Shown here: positions 7,459 to 15,881 of the stretch, one piece after another
Layout: the number at the start of each line of letters is the position of its first letter
Position numbering within the stretch: position 1 is the stretch's first letter
Assembly: GCF_001685355.1 (NCBI RefSeq)
Contig: NZ_CP016438.1
Location: forward strand, 1,116,001-1,180,000
Direction of reading: 5' to 3'
Length of the DNA stretch: 64,000 nucleotides
From: Streptomyces lincolnensis
GTDB taxonomy: Bacteria > Actinomycetota > Actinomycetes > Streptomycetales > Streptomycetaceae
Program-made: the position numbers and the translations under genes
The notes under the pieces: model-generated
What the model was told of the DNA's origin: nothing
The model's database searches: none
What the model saw: the letters and a program-made list of their open reading frames with translations, nothing else

Positions 7459-8274
7459 TCTTCGTGGCCCCGCAACGGGGTTACCGGCCTTCGGAGTTGG
7501 CATGACCACCGGCTTCTTCGCGGGCCGGAAGGCTCTTCGTCATGTGGATGTGGCGATCAGTGCCGTGGCAGGCCGGGTGAACAGCACCGAAGGAGCCACG
7601 ACGTGATCGACACCAGCGACATCGACGTCTACCTCGGACTGGACGTCGACAAGGGCGAACACCACGCCACCGCACTCACCCCCGCCGGGAAGAAGACCTT
7701 CGACAAACGGCTGCCCAACAGCGAACCCAAGCTCCGCGAGGTCTTCGCCAGGCTGCGGGCCAGACACGGCACCGTCCTCGTGTTCGTCGGCGCAGACGCT
7801 GCCGCGCTGATCGTCCCGAGCCTCGCGAACTCACTCCAGGCGGTGCTCGACCAGCGCAAAATCCTCGCCCATCGGATCGGGGAACTGCTGGAGGCCCACC
7901 CTCTGATGCAGTGCGGAGCGGATGCCTCGGGTCCTTCTGACCGATGAGGTCCGCCTTGAAGACAGGCACCGACTCCGCAGCGGCCTCGCCCCAGCCACCC
8001 GCAACTCCGGGTCTTCCGTCCGCGGCGAACAGCCCTCCAGTCGGGGCAACAAACAGCTCGAACGGGCCTTCTTCCTCTCCGCGTTCGCCGCCCTGGCCGA
8101 CCCCGCCTCCCGCACCTACGACGACAAGAAGATCGCCCAGGGAAAGCACCACACCCAAGCCCTTCTCTGCCTCACCCGCCGCCGAGCCGACGTGCTCTTC
8201 GCGATGCTCCGCGACGGCACCTTCCACCAATCACCAACCCCGACCACCCCTTGACCAACGTCATAGGGGCACCC
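7459..8274 (+). mobile_element. Degenerate IS110-family insertion sequence
   Basis: Bounded on the left by the point where repeat copy A ends and on the right by a short TTGACC...CATAGGGGCACCCC tail resembling the 3' ends of Streptomyces IS110 elements. IS110 elements lack terminal inverted repeats, so both boundaries are approximate. Its only gene is the internally deleted transposase at 7603-8254, so it should not move on its own. Confidence 0.7.
7603..8254 (+). pseudogene. IS110-family transposase, internally deleted and frameshifted
   Basis: The GTG at 7603 opens with VYLGLDVDKGEHHATAL, the N-terminal DEDD-type RuvC-like motif of IS110 transposases. Most of the catalytic core is missing: VLVFV joins directly to GADAAALIVPSL, and after EAHPL the frame is lost. 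The C-terminal transposase_20 region continues in another frame with LAPATRNSGSS and RGNKQLERAFFLSAFA, ending at 8254. An intact protein would be about 400 aa; barely half remains. Confidence 0.85.
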
Positions 8275-8319
8275 CGCCGTGCAGCGAGCCCGGACCGCGT
8301 GCCCGGTGGTCCTTTCGAT

Positions 8320-9537
8320 TCAGACGGGTGTCAGCGCGAGCACTGTGTTGTGGCCTCCGAAGCCGAGGGAGTGGCTGAGGGCGAGTCCGAGCCGTTGGTT
8401 GCGAAGGGCCCCCGTGACGACGTCGATGCCGGCGGTGGTGTCGTCGGGTGCTTCGAAGTTGGCGGTCGGCGGGATGACGCCGCGGGCGATCGTCAGCACG
8501 GTGAGGGCCGCTTCGATGGCGCCCGCGGCACCCATGGTGTGCCCGAGGGCCCCCTTGGCCGAGGTGACCGGGGGGTGTCGGGTGGCGAACAGGTCGCGGA
8601 TGACCGAGGCTTCCGCCCGGTCGTTGAGCGGGGTGCTCGTGCCGTGGGCGTTGATGTGGTCGACGTCGTCGGCGTGCGCCCCGGCATCGGCGAGAGCGCC
8701 CTCGATCGCGGCGCGCAACCCGGCCCCGCCGGGGTGCGGTGCGGTGGGGTGGTGGGCGTCGCTGGTGCTGCCGTGACCGACGAGGAGAGCCAGCGGCCCC
8801 GCGCCCCGCGCCTCGGCGTGCCGTCGGCGTTCGAGGACCAGCAGGGCGCTGCCCTCGCCGAGGACGAACCCGTCACGCTCCTTGTCGAACGGCCGTGAGG
8901 CCCGGCCTGGATCGTGCTCGCGCCGGGAGAGAGCCCCCATCTTGGCGAAGGCGGCGGCGCACAGCGGCGTGGCCATCGCGTCGGTCCCGCCCGCGACGGC
9001 GATGTCGCAGGCCCCGGCCTGCAGGAGCAGACAGGCGGTGATGAGGGCCGTGGCCCCGGAGGCGCAGGCCGTCGACGTCTGCAAGGAGGGGCCCCTGACG
9101 CCGAGTTCGAGCGCGAGGTGCCCCGCGGCCATGTTCGGCAGGAAGGCGGGCAGGGTCATGGGGGACACGGTGGTGTGCCCGGCGGTGAGCAGCTTGCGGT
9201 GCTGGGTTTCCAGGGTGTCGATGCCGCCGGCCGCGGTGCCGACGACCACGGCGACCCGTGCGGGGTCCCAGTGCCTCCCGGCGAGCCCCGCCGAGGCGAG
9301 GGCTTCCTCGGCTGCGAGCAGGAGGAAGCGGGTTCCCCGGTCGTGGCGCCAGAGCCTGCCCGGGCGCTTCTCGGGCGGTGGTACGCGACAGGAGAGGGTC
9401 ACGGGCAGTCCCTGGAGAGTGGGGTCGGGGCGCGCGGCGGAGCGTCCGGCGCACACCGCTTCCCAGGTCGCCTCGGTACCGATGCCGCCGGGCGTGACCA
9501 GACCGATGCCGGTGACGGCGATCTCCTCCGTACGCAT
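8320..9537 (-). CDS. Beta-ketoacyl-ACP synthase II-type ketosynthase
   Basis: 405 aa when started at the ATG at 9537 (MRTEEIAVTGIGLVTPGG); the longer frame to 9645 only adds Arg-rich shadow of the ACP gene. Catalytic residues are present: Cys158 in TSTACASG, His299 in NAHGTSTPLND, Lys328 and His333 in SAKGALGHTMGAAGA. The start overlaps the ACP stop as TGATG, with GGAG seven bases before. It performs decarboxylative Claisen condensation on the neighbouring ACP. No chain-length-factor partner is nearby, so it resembles a FabF-like single ketosynthase. It is the last gene of the acyl cluster. Confidence 0.92.
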   Translation of the reverse strand: MRTEEIAVTGIGLVTPGGIGTEATWEAVCAGRSAARPDPTLQGLPVTLSCRVPPPEKRPGRLWRHDRGTRFLLLAAEEALASAGLAGRHWDPARVAVVVGTAAGGIDTLETQHRKLLTAGHTTVSPMTLPAFLPNMAAGHLALELGVRGPSLQTSTACASGATALITACLLLQAGACDIAVAGGTDAMATPLCAAAFAKMGALSRREHDPGRASRPFDKERDGFVLGEGSALLVLERRRHAEARGAGPLALLVGHGSTSDAHHPTAPHPGGAGLRAAIEGALADAGAHADDVDHINAHGTSTPLNDRAEASVIRDLFATRHPPVTSAKGALGHTMGAAGAIEAALTVLTIARGVIPPTANFEAPDDTTAGIDVVTGALRNQRLGLALSHSLGFGGHNTVLALTPV

Positions 9538-9803
9538 CACGCCGCTCCGCGGTCGGGATCCCCGAGGAGTTCGGCCACCGCGCGACTCACGTCGGCGACG
9601 GTGAGATCGCCGGAGGCCGTGGAGTCGTCGAGGGGCACCTGCCACTCCTCCTGGAGGGTGACGTACAGCTCCACCACGGCCAGTGAGTCCAGCTCCAGGT
9701 CGTCGAGGGTGGCGGCTTCGTTGATCCGGTCGGCGGGGACTTCGAACTTATCGCTGAGCACGGTCACGAGGCGGGCGTAGATGTCGGTGTGGTCGTGGTC
9801 CAT
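9537..9803 (-). CDS. Acyl carrier protein
   Basis: 88 aa. The phosphopantetheine site is Ser40 in LELDSLAVVELY, preceded by the acidic TLDDLE typical of ACPs. I used the ATG at 9803 (MDHDHTDIYARL), which has AGGAG well placed upstream; a frame start at 9833 adds ten residues without a better signal. Its first 40 bases overlap the end of the upstream KAS III gene, and its stop shares a base with the KAS II start. It tethers the growing acyl chain for the enzymes of this cluster. Confidence 0.93.
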   Translation of the reverse strand: MDHDHTDIYARLVTVLSDKFEVPADRINEAATLDDLELDSLAVVELYVTLQEEWQVPLDDSTASGDLTVADVSRAVAELLGDPDRGAA

Positions 9804-10891
9804 GGGTGACTCCTCGAGAGGTCGGCGGCGCACAGCGGTGTGGTGTCCGGGTCGGCGGGTGGTGGCTGTGAACGGGGTACGGCGTCCGGCCAGTTGAGGG
9901 CGACGGATGCCCAGGTGAGGCCGCCGCCGAAGGCCGTGAGCAGGGCCCGCTCACCGGGACGGACCGCCGCGTGCACCGTGCTGTCGGCCATGACGAGGGG
10001 GATCGACGCGGCCGCGGTGTTGCCGGTGTGGTGGATGGTGCCGAACCGGCGGGCCGCGGCGATGCCCAGGCGTTCGGCGACGGCGTCGAGGATGCGCTGG
10101 TTGGCCTGGTGGCCGATGAACGCACCAAGGGTGTCGGGCGGCCATCCGGTCCGCTCCAGGACGGTGCGGGAGGACTGCGTCATACGGCGCACGGCGTGGG
10201 CGTAGACCGTACGTCCCTGCATGCGGAAGTAGTGCGAGTCGGGTCCGGGCGAGGGCAGCCCGCGGGGATGGCGTGAGCCGCCGCCGGACACGGTGATGAG
10301 GTCGCTGCCGCTGCCGTCGGCACCGAGGTCGGTGGCGAGGACCGCTCCGGGGGCATCGTGGCCACCGGGGCGGAGCAGGACCGCGGCGGCGCCGTCTCCG
10401 AAGATCGGCGCTGTCTCCCGGTCGCGTGGATCGACGATCGTCGTGTAGGTGTCGGCGCCGATCACCAGCGGGGTCGAGCAGGTTCCGGCGCGGACCAGAG
10501 CGGTCGCGGTGACGAGTGCGTACAGGAATCCCGAGCAGACGGCGGCGAGGTCGAACGCGGGGATCGTACCGAGGCCCAGCCGGTGAGCGACGGCGGGGGC
10601 GGTCGCGGGGCAGGGGTGGTCGGGGGTGCTGGTGGCCAGGAGGAGCATGTCGGGCCGGTGGTCCCCGGCGGAGTCGAGGGCCGCTCGGCCGGCGCCGACG
10701 GCGAGGTCGCCGGTACTCGTGCCCTGCTCGGCGTGGCGGCGGCGCGCGATGCCGGTCCTGGTACGGATCCAGGTGTCGTCGGTGCGCAGCGCGCCGCGCG
10801 CGATGACGGTGTCGTTGTCGACCACGTGTTCCGGGAGACAGGCGCCGATTCCCGTGATGACGGCGGTCGCGTTGCTCTCAGCAAGGGACAT
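9764..10891 (-). CDS. Beta-ketoacyl-ACP synthase III (FabH-like), copy 1
   Basis: 375 aa. The thiolase-fold triad is intact: Cys119 in LAAVCSGFLYAL, His261 in FIGHQANQRI and Asn291 in HHTGNTAAAS. The ATG at 10891 shares one base with the stop of the upstream SDR gene (TGATG); a GTG one codon earlier is possible. The C-terminus extends about 35 residues beyond typical FabH with a Pro/Thr-rich tail (ending TPTSTPAS) that overlaps the ACP start. It likely primes chain synthesis by condensing an acyl-CoA with malonyl-ACP. Starter choice cannot be inferred. Confidence 0.92.
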   Translation of the reverse strand: MSLAESNATAVITGIGACLPEHVVDNDTVIARGALRTDDTWIRTRTGIARRRHAEQGTSTGDLAVGAGRAALDSAGDHRPDMLLLATSTPDHPCPATAPAVAHRLGLGTIPAFDLAAVCSGFLYALVTATALVRAGTCSTPLVIGADTYTTIVDPRDRETAPIFGDGAAAVLLRPGGHDAPGAVLATDLGADGSGSDLITVSGGGSRHPRGLPSPGPDSHYFRMQGRTVYAHAVRRMTQSSRTVLERTGWPPDTLGAFIGHQANQRILDAVAERLGIAAARRFGTIHHTGNTAAASIPLVMADSTVHAAVRPGERALLTAFGGGLTWASVALNWPDAVPRSQPPPADPDTTPLCAADLSRSHPWTTTTPTSTPAS

Positions 10892-11733
10892 CACGCGGCG
10901 GCGAACGGCGAGGGCGGCTTGGGGTATCCGGCCAGGCCCCCGTCCGGCACGGCGAGTCCGCCGTCGACGACCAGGGCGTGCCCGGTCACGAACGACGAGG
11001 CGGGTGAGGCGAGGAAGAGCGTGGCGCCGACCACCTCGTCGGCGGTGGCCCAGCGGCCGAGCGGGACGTGGCTGGTGAGCCAGTCGGACAAGGGCTCGGT
11101 GTCAGCGGCGAACGCGGTCATGTCGGTGCGGGTCCAGCCTGGGCACAGGGCGTTGACCCGGATGCCCTGACGTGCCCAGCCGACGGCGAGCGAGCGGGTC
11201 AGGGACAGCTGGGCGGCCTTGGTGGCGGCGTACGCCTCCATCATGGGAGTGCCGACGAGTCCGGCGACGGACGACATCAGGACGAGACTGGCCCGCCCGG
11301 AGTCGGCAAGGTGCGGGTGGGCGGCGCGGCACAGGGCCGCCGTGGCATTGAGGTTGACCGATACGACGGTCTCCCAGTCCTGCTGCCGGGCGTGCTGCAG
11401 GGGCACCAGGAGCGGTGCCCCGTCCTCGGTGGTGGGGAGGATGCCGGCGTTGTGGACGACCACGTCGAGGCCGCCCAGCGCGGCGGCGGCCCGGTCGACG
11501 AGGTCGGCCGCGGCACCGGGTTCCGCCAGGTCCGCGTCGAGGGCGACGGCCTTGCGACCGCGGTCCTGGACCGACCGCACGGTGTCGTCGAGGGCGGCCG
11601 GGGTGCGGGCCGTCAGGGCCAGGTCGCAGCCGGCATCGGCCAGCCCCTGGGCGACAGCCTTGCCGATGCCCCGCGAGGCACCGGTCACCAGGGCACGGGC
11701 GCCGTCCAGGCGGAAGAGGTCAACAGCGTTCAT
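10891..11733 (-). CDS. SDR family 3-oxoacyl-ACP reductase-like enzyme
   Basis: 280 aa. Classical SDR: cofactor loop GASRGIG at residues 18-24, NAG at 95-97, catalytic Ser in MSSVAG and Tyr168/Lys172 in EAYAATKAA. The ATG at 11733 overlaps the upstream KAS III stop as ATGA, with AGAAGGA upstream. Within this cluster it is the only obvious ketoreductase, so reduction of a beta-ketoacyl-ACP to the hydroxy form is its likely job. A much longer open frame continues through the KAS III gene out of frame and is not the gene. Confidence 0.9.
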   Translation of the reverse strand: MNAVDLFRLDGARALVTGASRGIGKAVAQGLADAGCDLALTARTPAALDDTVRSVQDRGRKAVALDADLAEPGAAADLVDRAAAALGGLDVVVHNAGILPTTEDGAPLLVPLQHARQQDWETVVSVNLNATAALCRAAHPHLADSGRASLVLMSSVAGLVGTPMMEAYAATKAAQLSLTRSLAVGWARQGIRVNALCPGWTRTDMTAFAADTEPLSDWLTSHVPLGRWATADEVVGATLFLASPASSFVTGHALVVDGGLAVPDGGLAGYPKPPSPFAAA

Positions 11734-12803
11734 CGGGGGGATCCTTCTGTCTCGTGGAGTTCGGGCGGAGAGGTCCGGGTGAGCGCGGTGCGGGCCGGGG
11801 CCCCGGTCCAGGTGAGCAGCCCGCTGCCCCAGGTCATGCCGGCACCGAACACGGCGAGGAGGACCCGGTCGCCGGCCCGCAGTCCGTTCTGTGCGGCGGT
11901 GGCCAGGGCGTACGGAGTGCTGGCGGCGCCGATGTTGCCCACTTCGTCGCCGACGACGACCAACCGGCCGTCGGGGATGCCCAGTTCGGCTCCGATACGG
12001 CGGAGCAGCACGGGGTTGGGCTGGTGGGCGACGACGCGGTCGATGTCCTGGAGGGAGAGGCCGGCGCGGTCGAGGGTGTCGGTGATCAGCCGCGGGAAGA
12101 CCTCGGTGATGAAGCGGCTGATGGTCCGGCCGTCCATGTGGATGCGGTGGTCCCCCTGCGCGATCGTGGCCGCGTCGGCGGGCAGACGGCTGCCGCCCGC
12201 CGGGATGAGCACCCGGTCGGCGAGGGTGCCGTCGGAGCCGAAGGAGAAGTGGGCGAAGCCCTGTGGGGCGGCCACCGGGGAGAGGACCGAGGCGGCGGCT
12301 CCGTCGGCGAACAGCACCGCGGTGCCCCGGTCCGTGGGATCGAGGAACTTCGAGTACGCCTCGACGCCCACGACCGCCGCGTACCGGATCTCCGGGGAGG
12401 CGAGCAGCCAGTCGTGCGCCACCTTCGCCGCGAAGAGCCACCCGGAACAGGCCGCGCTGACATCGAGGGCGACGGCCCGGGAGGCGCCCAGCACGGCCTG
12501 GATCCGGCAGGCGGTCGACGGGCCCAGTTCGTCGGGCGTGGAGGTCGCGCAGACCAGCAGCCCGATGTCGGATACGTCGATCCCGGCGGTGTCGGCCGCG
12601 GCACGCACCGCACGGGCGGCCAGGTCGGAGGCGGCCTCGTCGGCGGCGGCGACATGACGTTTCCGTACGCCCGTGCGCTCGCTGATCCACTCGGCGGTCA
12701 CCCCGGCGTCGCGGGCCACGTCGGCATTGGAACGCACCTGGGCCGGCAGATACGTGCCCATGCCGAGGACACCGATACGGCGGCGGTCCACGGCGTCCGT
12801 CAT
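11730..12803 (-). CDS. Beta-ketoacyl-ACP synthase III-like protein, copy 2
   Basis: 357 aa from the ATG at 12803 (MTDAVDRRRIGVLGMGTYLP), which overlaps the preceding stop as ATGA. The triad is intact: Cys119 in DVSAACSGWLF, His260 in VVAHQPNPVLL and Asn290 in EVGNIGAAS. It is clearly distinct from copy 1, so the cluster holds two different KAS III enzymes. They may act on different starters, or one may be an acyl transferase or ester/C-C bond-forming variant, as seen for some KAS III proteins in secondary metabolism. Confidence 0.9.
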   Translation of the reverse strand: MTDAVDRRRIGVLGMGTYLPAQVRSNADVARDAGVTAEWISERTGVRKRHVAAADEAASDLAARAVRAAADTAGIDVSDIGLLVCATSTPDELGPSTACRIQAVLGASRAVALDVSAACSGWLFAAKVAHDWLLASPEIRYAAVVGVEAYSKFLDPTDRGTAVLFADGAAASVLSPVAAPQGFAHFSFGSDGTLADRVLIPAGGSRLPADAATIAQGDHRIHMDGRTISRFITEVFPRLITDTLDRAGLSLQDIDRVVAHQPNPVLLRRIGAELGIPDGRLVVVGDEVGNIGAASTPYALATAAQNGLRAGDRVLLAVFGAGMTWGSGLLTWTGAPARTALTRTSPPELHETEGSPR

Positions 12804-14647
12804 GCCGCGCCTCCGAGCGTCCACGTCAGCCTGCCGTCCGTCGCCGCGTTGACGTCCGCGGCGGCGAGCGGGGCGGTCGCGATGTCGTTGGGGAAAGCGA
12901 ACACCTCGGCCAGCAGCGGGAGTTGGGGCAGGATCGCGTCGCACAGCCGGTCGGCGGCAGCCGTGAGGGCGTCCACGTCGGCGGGCCGCAGTGTGCCGCG
13001 GGCGAGCAGGGATCCCGCCCAGCGGCGGGCCGTGGTGACACCGTGCAGTGCGGCGAGGGGCGCGAGGGCGCGGGTGAGTCCGGGGTCCGTCCTCGGCGCG
13101 AGGGTGTGTGCCACGTCGTCGGCCGTGAGCCGGGTCGCGTGCAGCTCGCCGAGCAGGCCGGCGTCCTCCAGGAGGGGGTCCCAGAGGTCGAAGGGGTCGG
13201 CCGTCTCCTGGGCACGGAGGTCACGCTGCCGTCGCAGGTGCTCGGTCAGCAGGTACTCGTGGCGCCGGGCGAGCGCCGGCCACCACAGCGGAGAGTCGGG
13301 GGACAGGTCGTCGGGCGCTGCGGGTACCGGGGCCGGGACGTACTGTTCGACCAGCGTGCGACCGATGTCGTACAGGATGAGCTGGCTGTCTCCGCCCGCG
13401 GTGTCGAAGGCGTGGTGGAAGCCGTGGTATCCGGCGAGGCCATTGGCGTCCAGATGGCCTGAGAAGCCGCAGCGGCGCTGGCAGTCGGCGGCGACACGGC
13501 CGGCCGTACGCACCGCGAGGGCCTTGTAGGCGGCCAGGGGGGCGCTGACGGCGGCCCAGGGCGTGAACCCCATGGCGGTGTCCGCCTGTTGGGCGTTCCC
13601 AGCCGCGAGGGAGTCGGCCCACAGGGCGCTCGCCCTGTGCGCGGCGCAGGTCAGGGCGAACGCGTCGGCGAGGGCGCCCAGCACGGCGCGCTGCTGGCTT
13701 CGATAGCCGAGCAGAGGTGCGCCGGGAGCGAGCCGTCCCTGAGTACGGCGCTGCCGTGCGTAGTTGACGGCCTGCACGGCGGACTGGCGGCAGGTCGCAG
13801 CGGCCACCGCGGGCATCGTCGCCCACAGTCCCTGGCCCACCCGCAGGGTGCGCTGAAGCCGCAGGTCGGGGGAGCCGGCCGGATCGTGGAAGGTACCGTC
13901 ACCGTCGATGCGGGCGCCGTCGCCGAGCCAGTGGGCGAACGGCAGGCGGACGTGGTGGAAGCGGATGTGGACGTAGTCCAGGGGCAGGGCGCCCAGTTCG
14001 AGGCCCGAGGACATCTCGACGCCGGGCAGGAGCCCGTGCTCGTCGGTGATGTCGGCCACGAACGCGAAGACGCCCTGGTCGACGCCCCCGACGTACAGTC
14101 GCGCGAGGACCACGCCGGTCTGCGGGACGGTGCGTGACCCGGCGCTGCAGAACTTGGCGGCGCCGGGATCGGGGGTGTGCAGGACGAACTCGCCGCTCGC
14201 CGGGTCGAATTCGGCGCGGGTGGCCGTGGCGAGGTGGCTGTTCGCCTGACCCACCTCGGTGATCATGTAGACGCCCTTGGCGCGTCCGGACTCCAGCGCC
14301 GCCATACGAGCTTCCAAGGCGGCCGGTTCGGCGGAGAGTTGAGCCATGGATCCAAGGCAGAGCAGGTAGTGGACCAGCGCCGTCAGGCACAAGGCGGGAT
14401 CCGCCACGGCCGTCCAGGCGTGCAGCGCGGCCAGTTGGGCCGGGTCCTCGAAGAGGCGGCGGGCGGGGGGCAGTTCCTCGCCGAGCACCCTCAGCCGGCG
14501 CAGCAGGCGCTCGCCGCGGGCGCCGTCCGTCCCGGGGTCGGCGGCCAGCGCCTTGTGGAGGGCGGAGAGGAAGGAGGGGTCGCAGGGGCCGTCGACGAAC
14601 TGCCGTAACGCTTCGTACGCGGCCACAGGAGGAGGTGCGGAGGACAT
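12800..14647 (-). CDS. Acyl-CoA oxidase/dehydrogenase-like flavoprotein with altered catalytic motif
   Basis: 615 aa, the length of acyl-CoA oxidases rather than of 380-aa dehydrogenases. The middle domain has YMITEVGQANSHLATAT (about 127-143), the flavin-binding beta domain, and the helical part includes RRTQGRLAPGAPLLGYRSQQR (300-320). Where acyl-CoA oxidases carry the catalytic glutamate in TFEGEN, this protein reads TAGGDS (416-421), so the expected Glu is Gly418. GGAG lies eight bases before the ATG. It probably introduces or handles an alpha,beta-double bond on the acyl intermediate, but the base, if any, must lie elsewhere. Confidence 0.85.
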   Translation of the reverse strand: MSSAPPPVAAYEALRQFVDGPCDPSFLSALHKALAADPGTDGARGERLLRRLRVLGEELPPARRLFEDPAQLAALHAWTAVADPALCLTALVHYLLCLGSMAQLSAEPAALEARMAALESGRAKGVYMITEVGQANSHLATATRAEFDPASGEFVLHTPDPGAAKFCSAGSRTVPQTGVVLARLYVGGVDQGVFAFVADITDEHGLLPGVEMSSGLELGALPLDYVHIRFHHVRLPFAHWLGDGARIDGDGTFHDPAGSPDLRLQRTLRVGQGLWATMPAVAAATCRQSAVQAVNYARQRRTQGRLAPGAPLLGYRSQQRAVLGALADAFALTCAAHRASALWADSLAAGNAQQADTAMGFTPWAAVSAPLAAYKALAVRTAGRVAADCQRRCGFSGHLDANGLAGYHGFHHAFDTAGGDSQLILYDIGRTLVEQYVPAPVPAAPDDLSPDSPLWWPALARRHEYLLTEHLRRQRDLRAQETADPFDLWDPLLEDAGLLGELHATRLTADDVAHTLAPRTDPGLTRALAPLAALHGVTTARRWAGSLLARGTLRPADVDALTAAADRLCDAILPQLPLLAEVFAFPNDIATAPLAAADVNAATDGRLTWTLGGAA

Positions 14648-14678
14648 CGGGGGACTCCAGGGCGATGGGCGGGGAGGG

Positions 14679-15674
14679 TCATCGAGGGAAGGTCATCGGG
14701 AGCGCGCCGGGTTCGGCGAGCGGAGCGCGTACGAGCGTGGGGTGCCGGGACAGGACCGCGCGGGCGCTGGACGCCAGGGCGCTGCCGGTGCCGGCCTCGA
14801 AGACGACGTCCGGTTCGCACAGCGCCACCTGGTGCAGCACATCGGGCACTCTGGCGGGCCGCACCAGGCAGTCGGCCAGCCGCCGGGGGAGGTCGTCGCC
14901 GACGGTGTAGGCGCGGCCGGCCACGGCCGAGTGGACGGGAAAGCGTGCCTCGGCACGGTCGTAGGCCCGTACCGCCGCGGCGAACGCCTCCGACTCGGCC
15001 TGGAGCGCGGGGTGGTGGGAGGTGAACGGCAGGCGGAGGCGCAGGGCAGTCACCTTCGTCTCCGCCGCTGTCTTCTCGACGCGGGCGAGTTCGGCGACGG
15101 ACCCGGCGACCACTACGGATCGGTCGTCGTTGACCACGGCCACCACCACGTCCTGGGTGCCCGCACCGTCGATCACATCCCGCGCGGTCCGTTCCGGACA
15201 GGACAGGAGGGTCAGTCCCCCGGGACAGGAGGAGAGGACGCGAGCGAGGTCGTGTGCGGCACGCGCACCGTCGTCCAGGGTGAGAACACCGGCGGCGGTG
15301 AGGGCGGCGATCTCCCCGAAGCTCACCCCGACGACGGCCAACGGCTCCCCGTGGGCACGGCACAGTGCATGATGCACCGTCATGGATACTCCGAACAGGG
15401 CGAGTTGTGCGGCTCCGACGGCGTCAGCGGCCAGCTCGCGAGCGGTCGGCGGTGTCGGGCCCAGCAACCAGGGCCCCAGCGGCCGGAGTCCACGCTCCCC
15501 CGCGACGCCGTCGATGGCCTCGAAGACCTGCTCGGCGGCCGTGCGCATCGACGCGTCGGCACGTACGGCGCGCACCAGAGCGCCGACGGAGAAGTCACCC
15601 TGCCCGGGAAACAGGTGCACTGTTCTCCACCGGCCGGACGGATGATCGGGGATCCGCGATGTGCTCGTGTCCAT
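14679..15674 (-). CDS. Malonyl-CoA:ACP-type acyltransferase
   Basis: 331 aa. It has the acyltransferase motifs PGQG (residues 24-27), nucleophile Ser118 in GVSFGE and His220 in FTSHHPAL. The usual conserved Arg and Gln positions are not obvious, so malonyl specificity is uncertain. Two in-frame ATGs exist at 15680 and 15674; I used the second because GAAGG is then six bases away, whereas it abuts the first. It is the first gene of the leftward acyl cluster, 31 bp ahead of the oxidase-like gene, and would load extender units on the ACP. Confidence 0.88.
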   Translation of the reverse strand: MDTSTSRIPDHPSGRWRTVHLFPGQGDFSVGALVRAVRADASMRTAAEQVFEAIDGVAGERGLRPLGPWLLGPTPPTARELAADAVGAAQLALFGVSMTVHHALCRAHGEPLAVVGVSFGEIAALTAAGVLTLDDGARAAHDLARVLSSCPGGLTLLSCPERTARDVIDGAGTQDVVVAVVNDDRSVVVAGSVAELARVEKTAAETKVTALRLRLPFTSHHPALQAESEAFAAAVRAYDRAEARFPVHSAVAGRAYTVGDDLPRRLADCLVRPARVPDVLHQVALCEPDVVFEAGTGSALASSARAVLSRHPTLVRAPLAEPGALPMTFPR

Positions 15675-15824
15675 CTCCATCCTTCGCTCAAGGTATGTGT
15701 CATCGCATGAGGGGCGCACGACTGCGGTGGATGCGCCGATCTTGCGCACTGCACACCGCCGCGACCGCGCTCCACACTGACCCTGCTCGCGCGAAAGCGC
15801 TTCCACCGCAGGTGCGGGCGACCA

Positions 15825-15858
15825 GGACGTTGAACCTGTGCGGACGTTGAACGTCCGC
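15825..15858. promoter_or_regulatory. Direct repeat plus 19-bp palindrome between acyl cluster and regulator
   Basis: GGACGTTGAAC occurs at 15825-15835 and again at 15842-15852. The second copy is the left part of GCGGACGTTGAACGTCCGC (15840-15858), a palindrome with perfect 9-bp arms. It lies 24 bp upstream of the regulator GTG and in the 207-bp divergent region with the acyltransferase gene. It is a plausible operator for the regulator or a pathway-specific factor. Confidence 0.6.
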
Positions 15859-15881
15859 ATCACGAAGGCGAGGGAAGGGCC

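Noticed and set aside
10891..12690. 599-aa extension of the SDR gene
   Set aside because: The extra N-terminal 319 residues are Arg/Pro-rich and out of frame with the overlapping KAS III gene; the ATG at 11733 has a ribosome-binding site.
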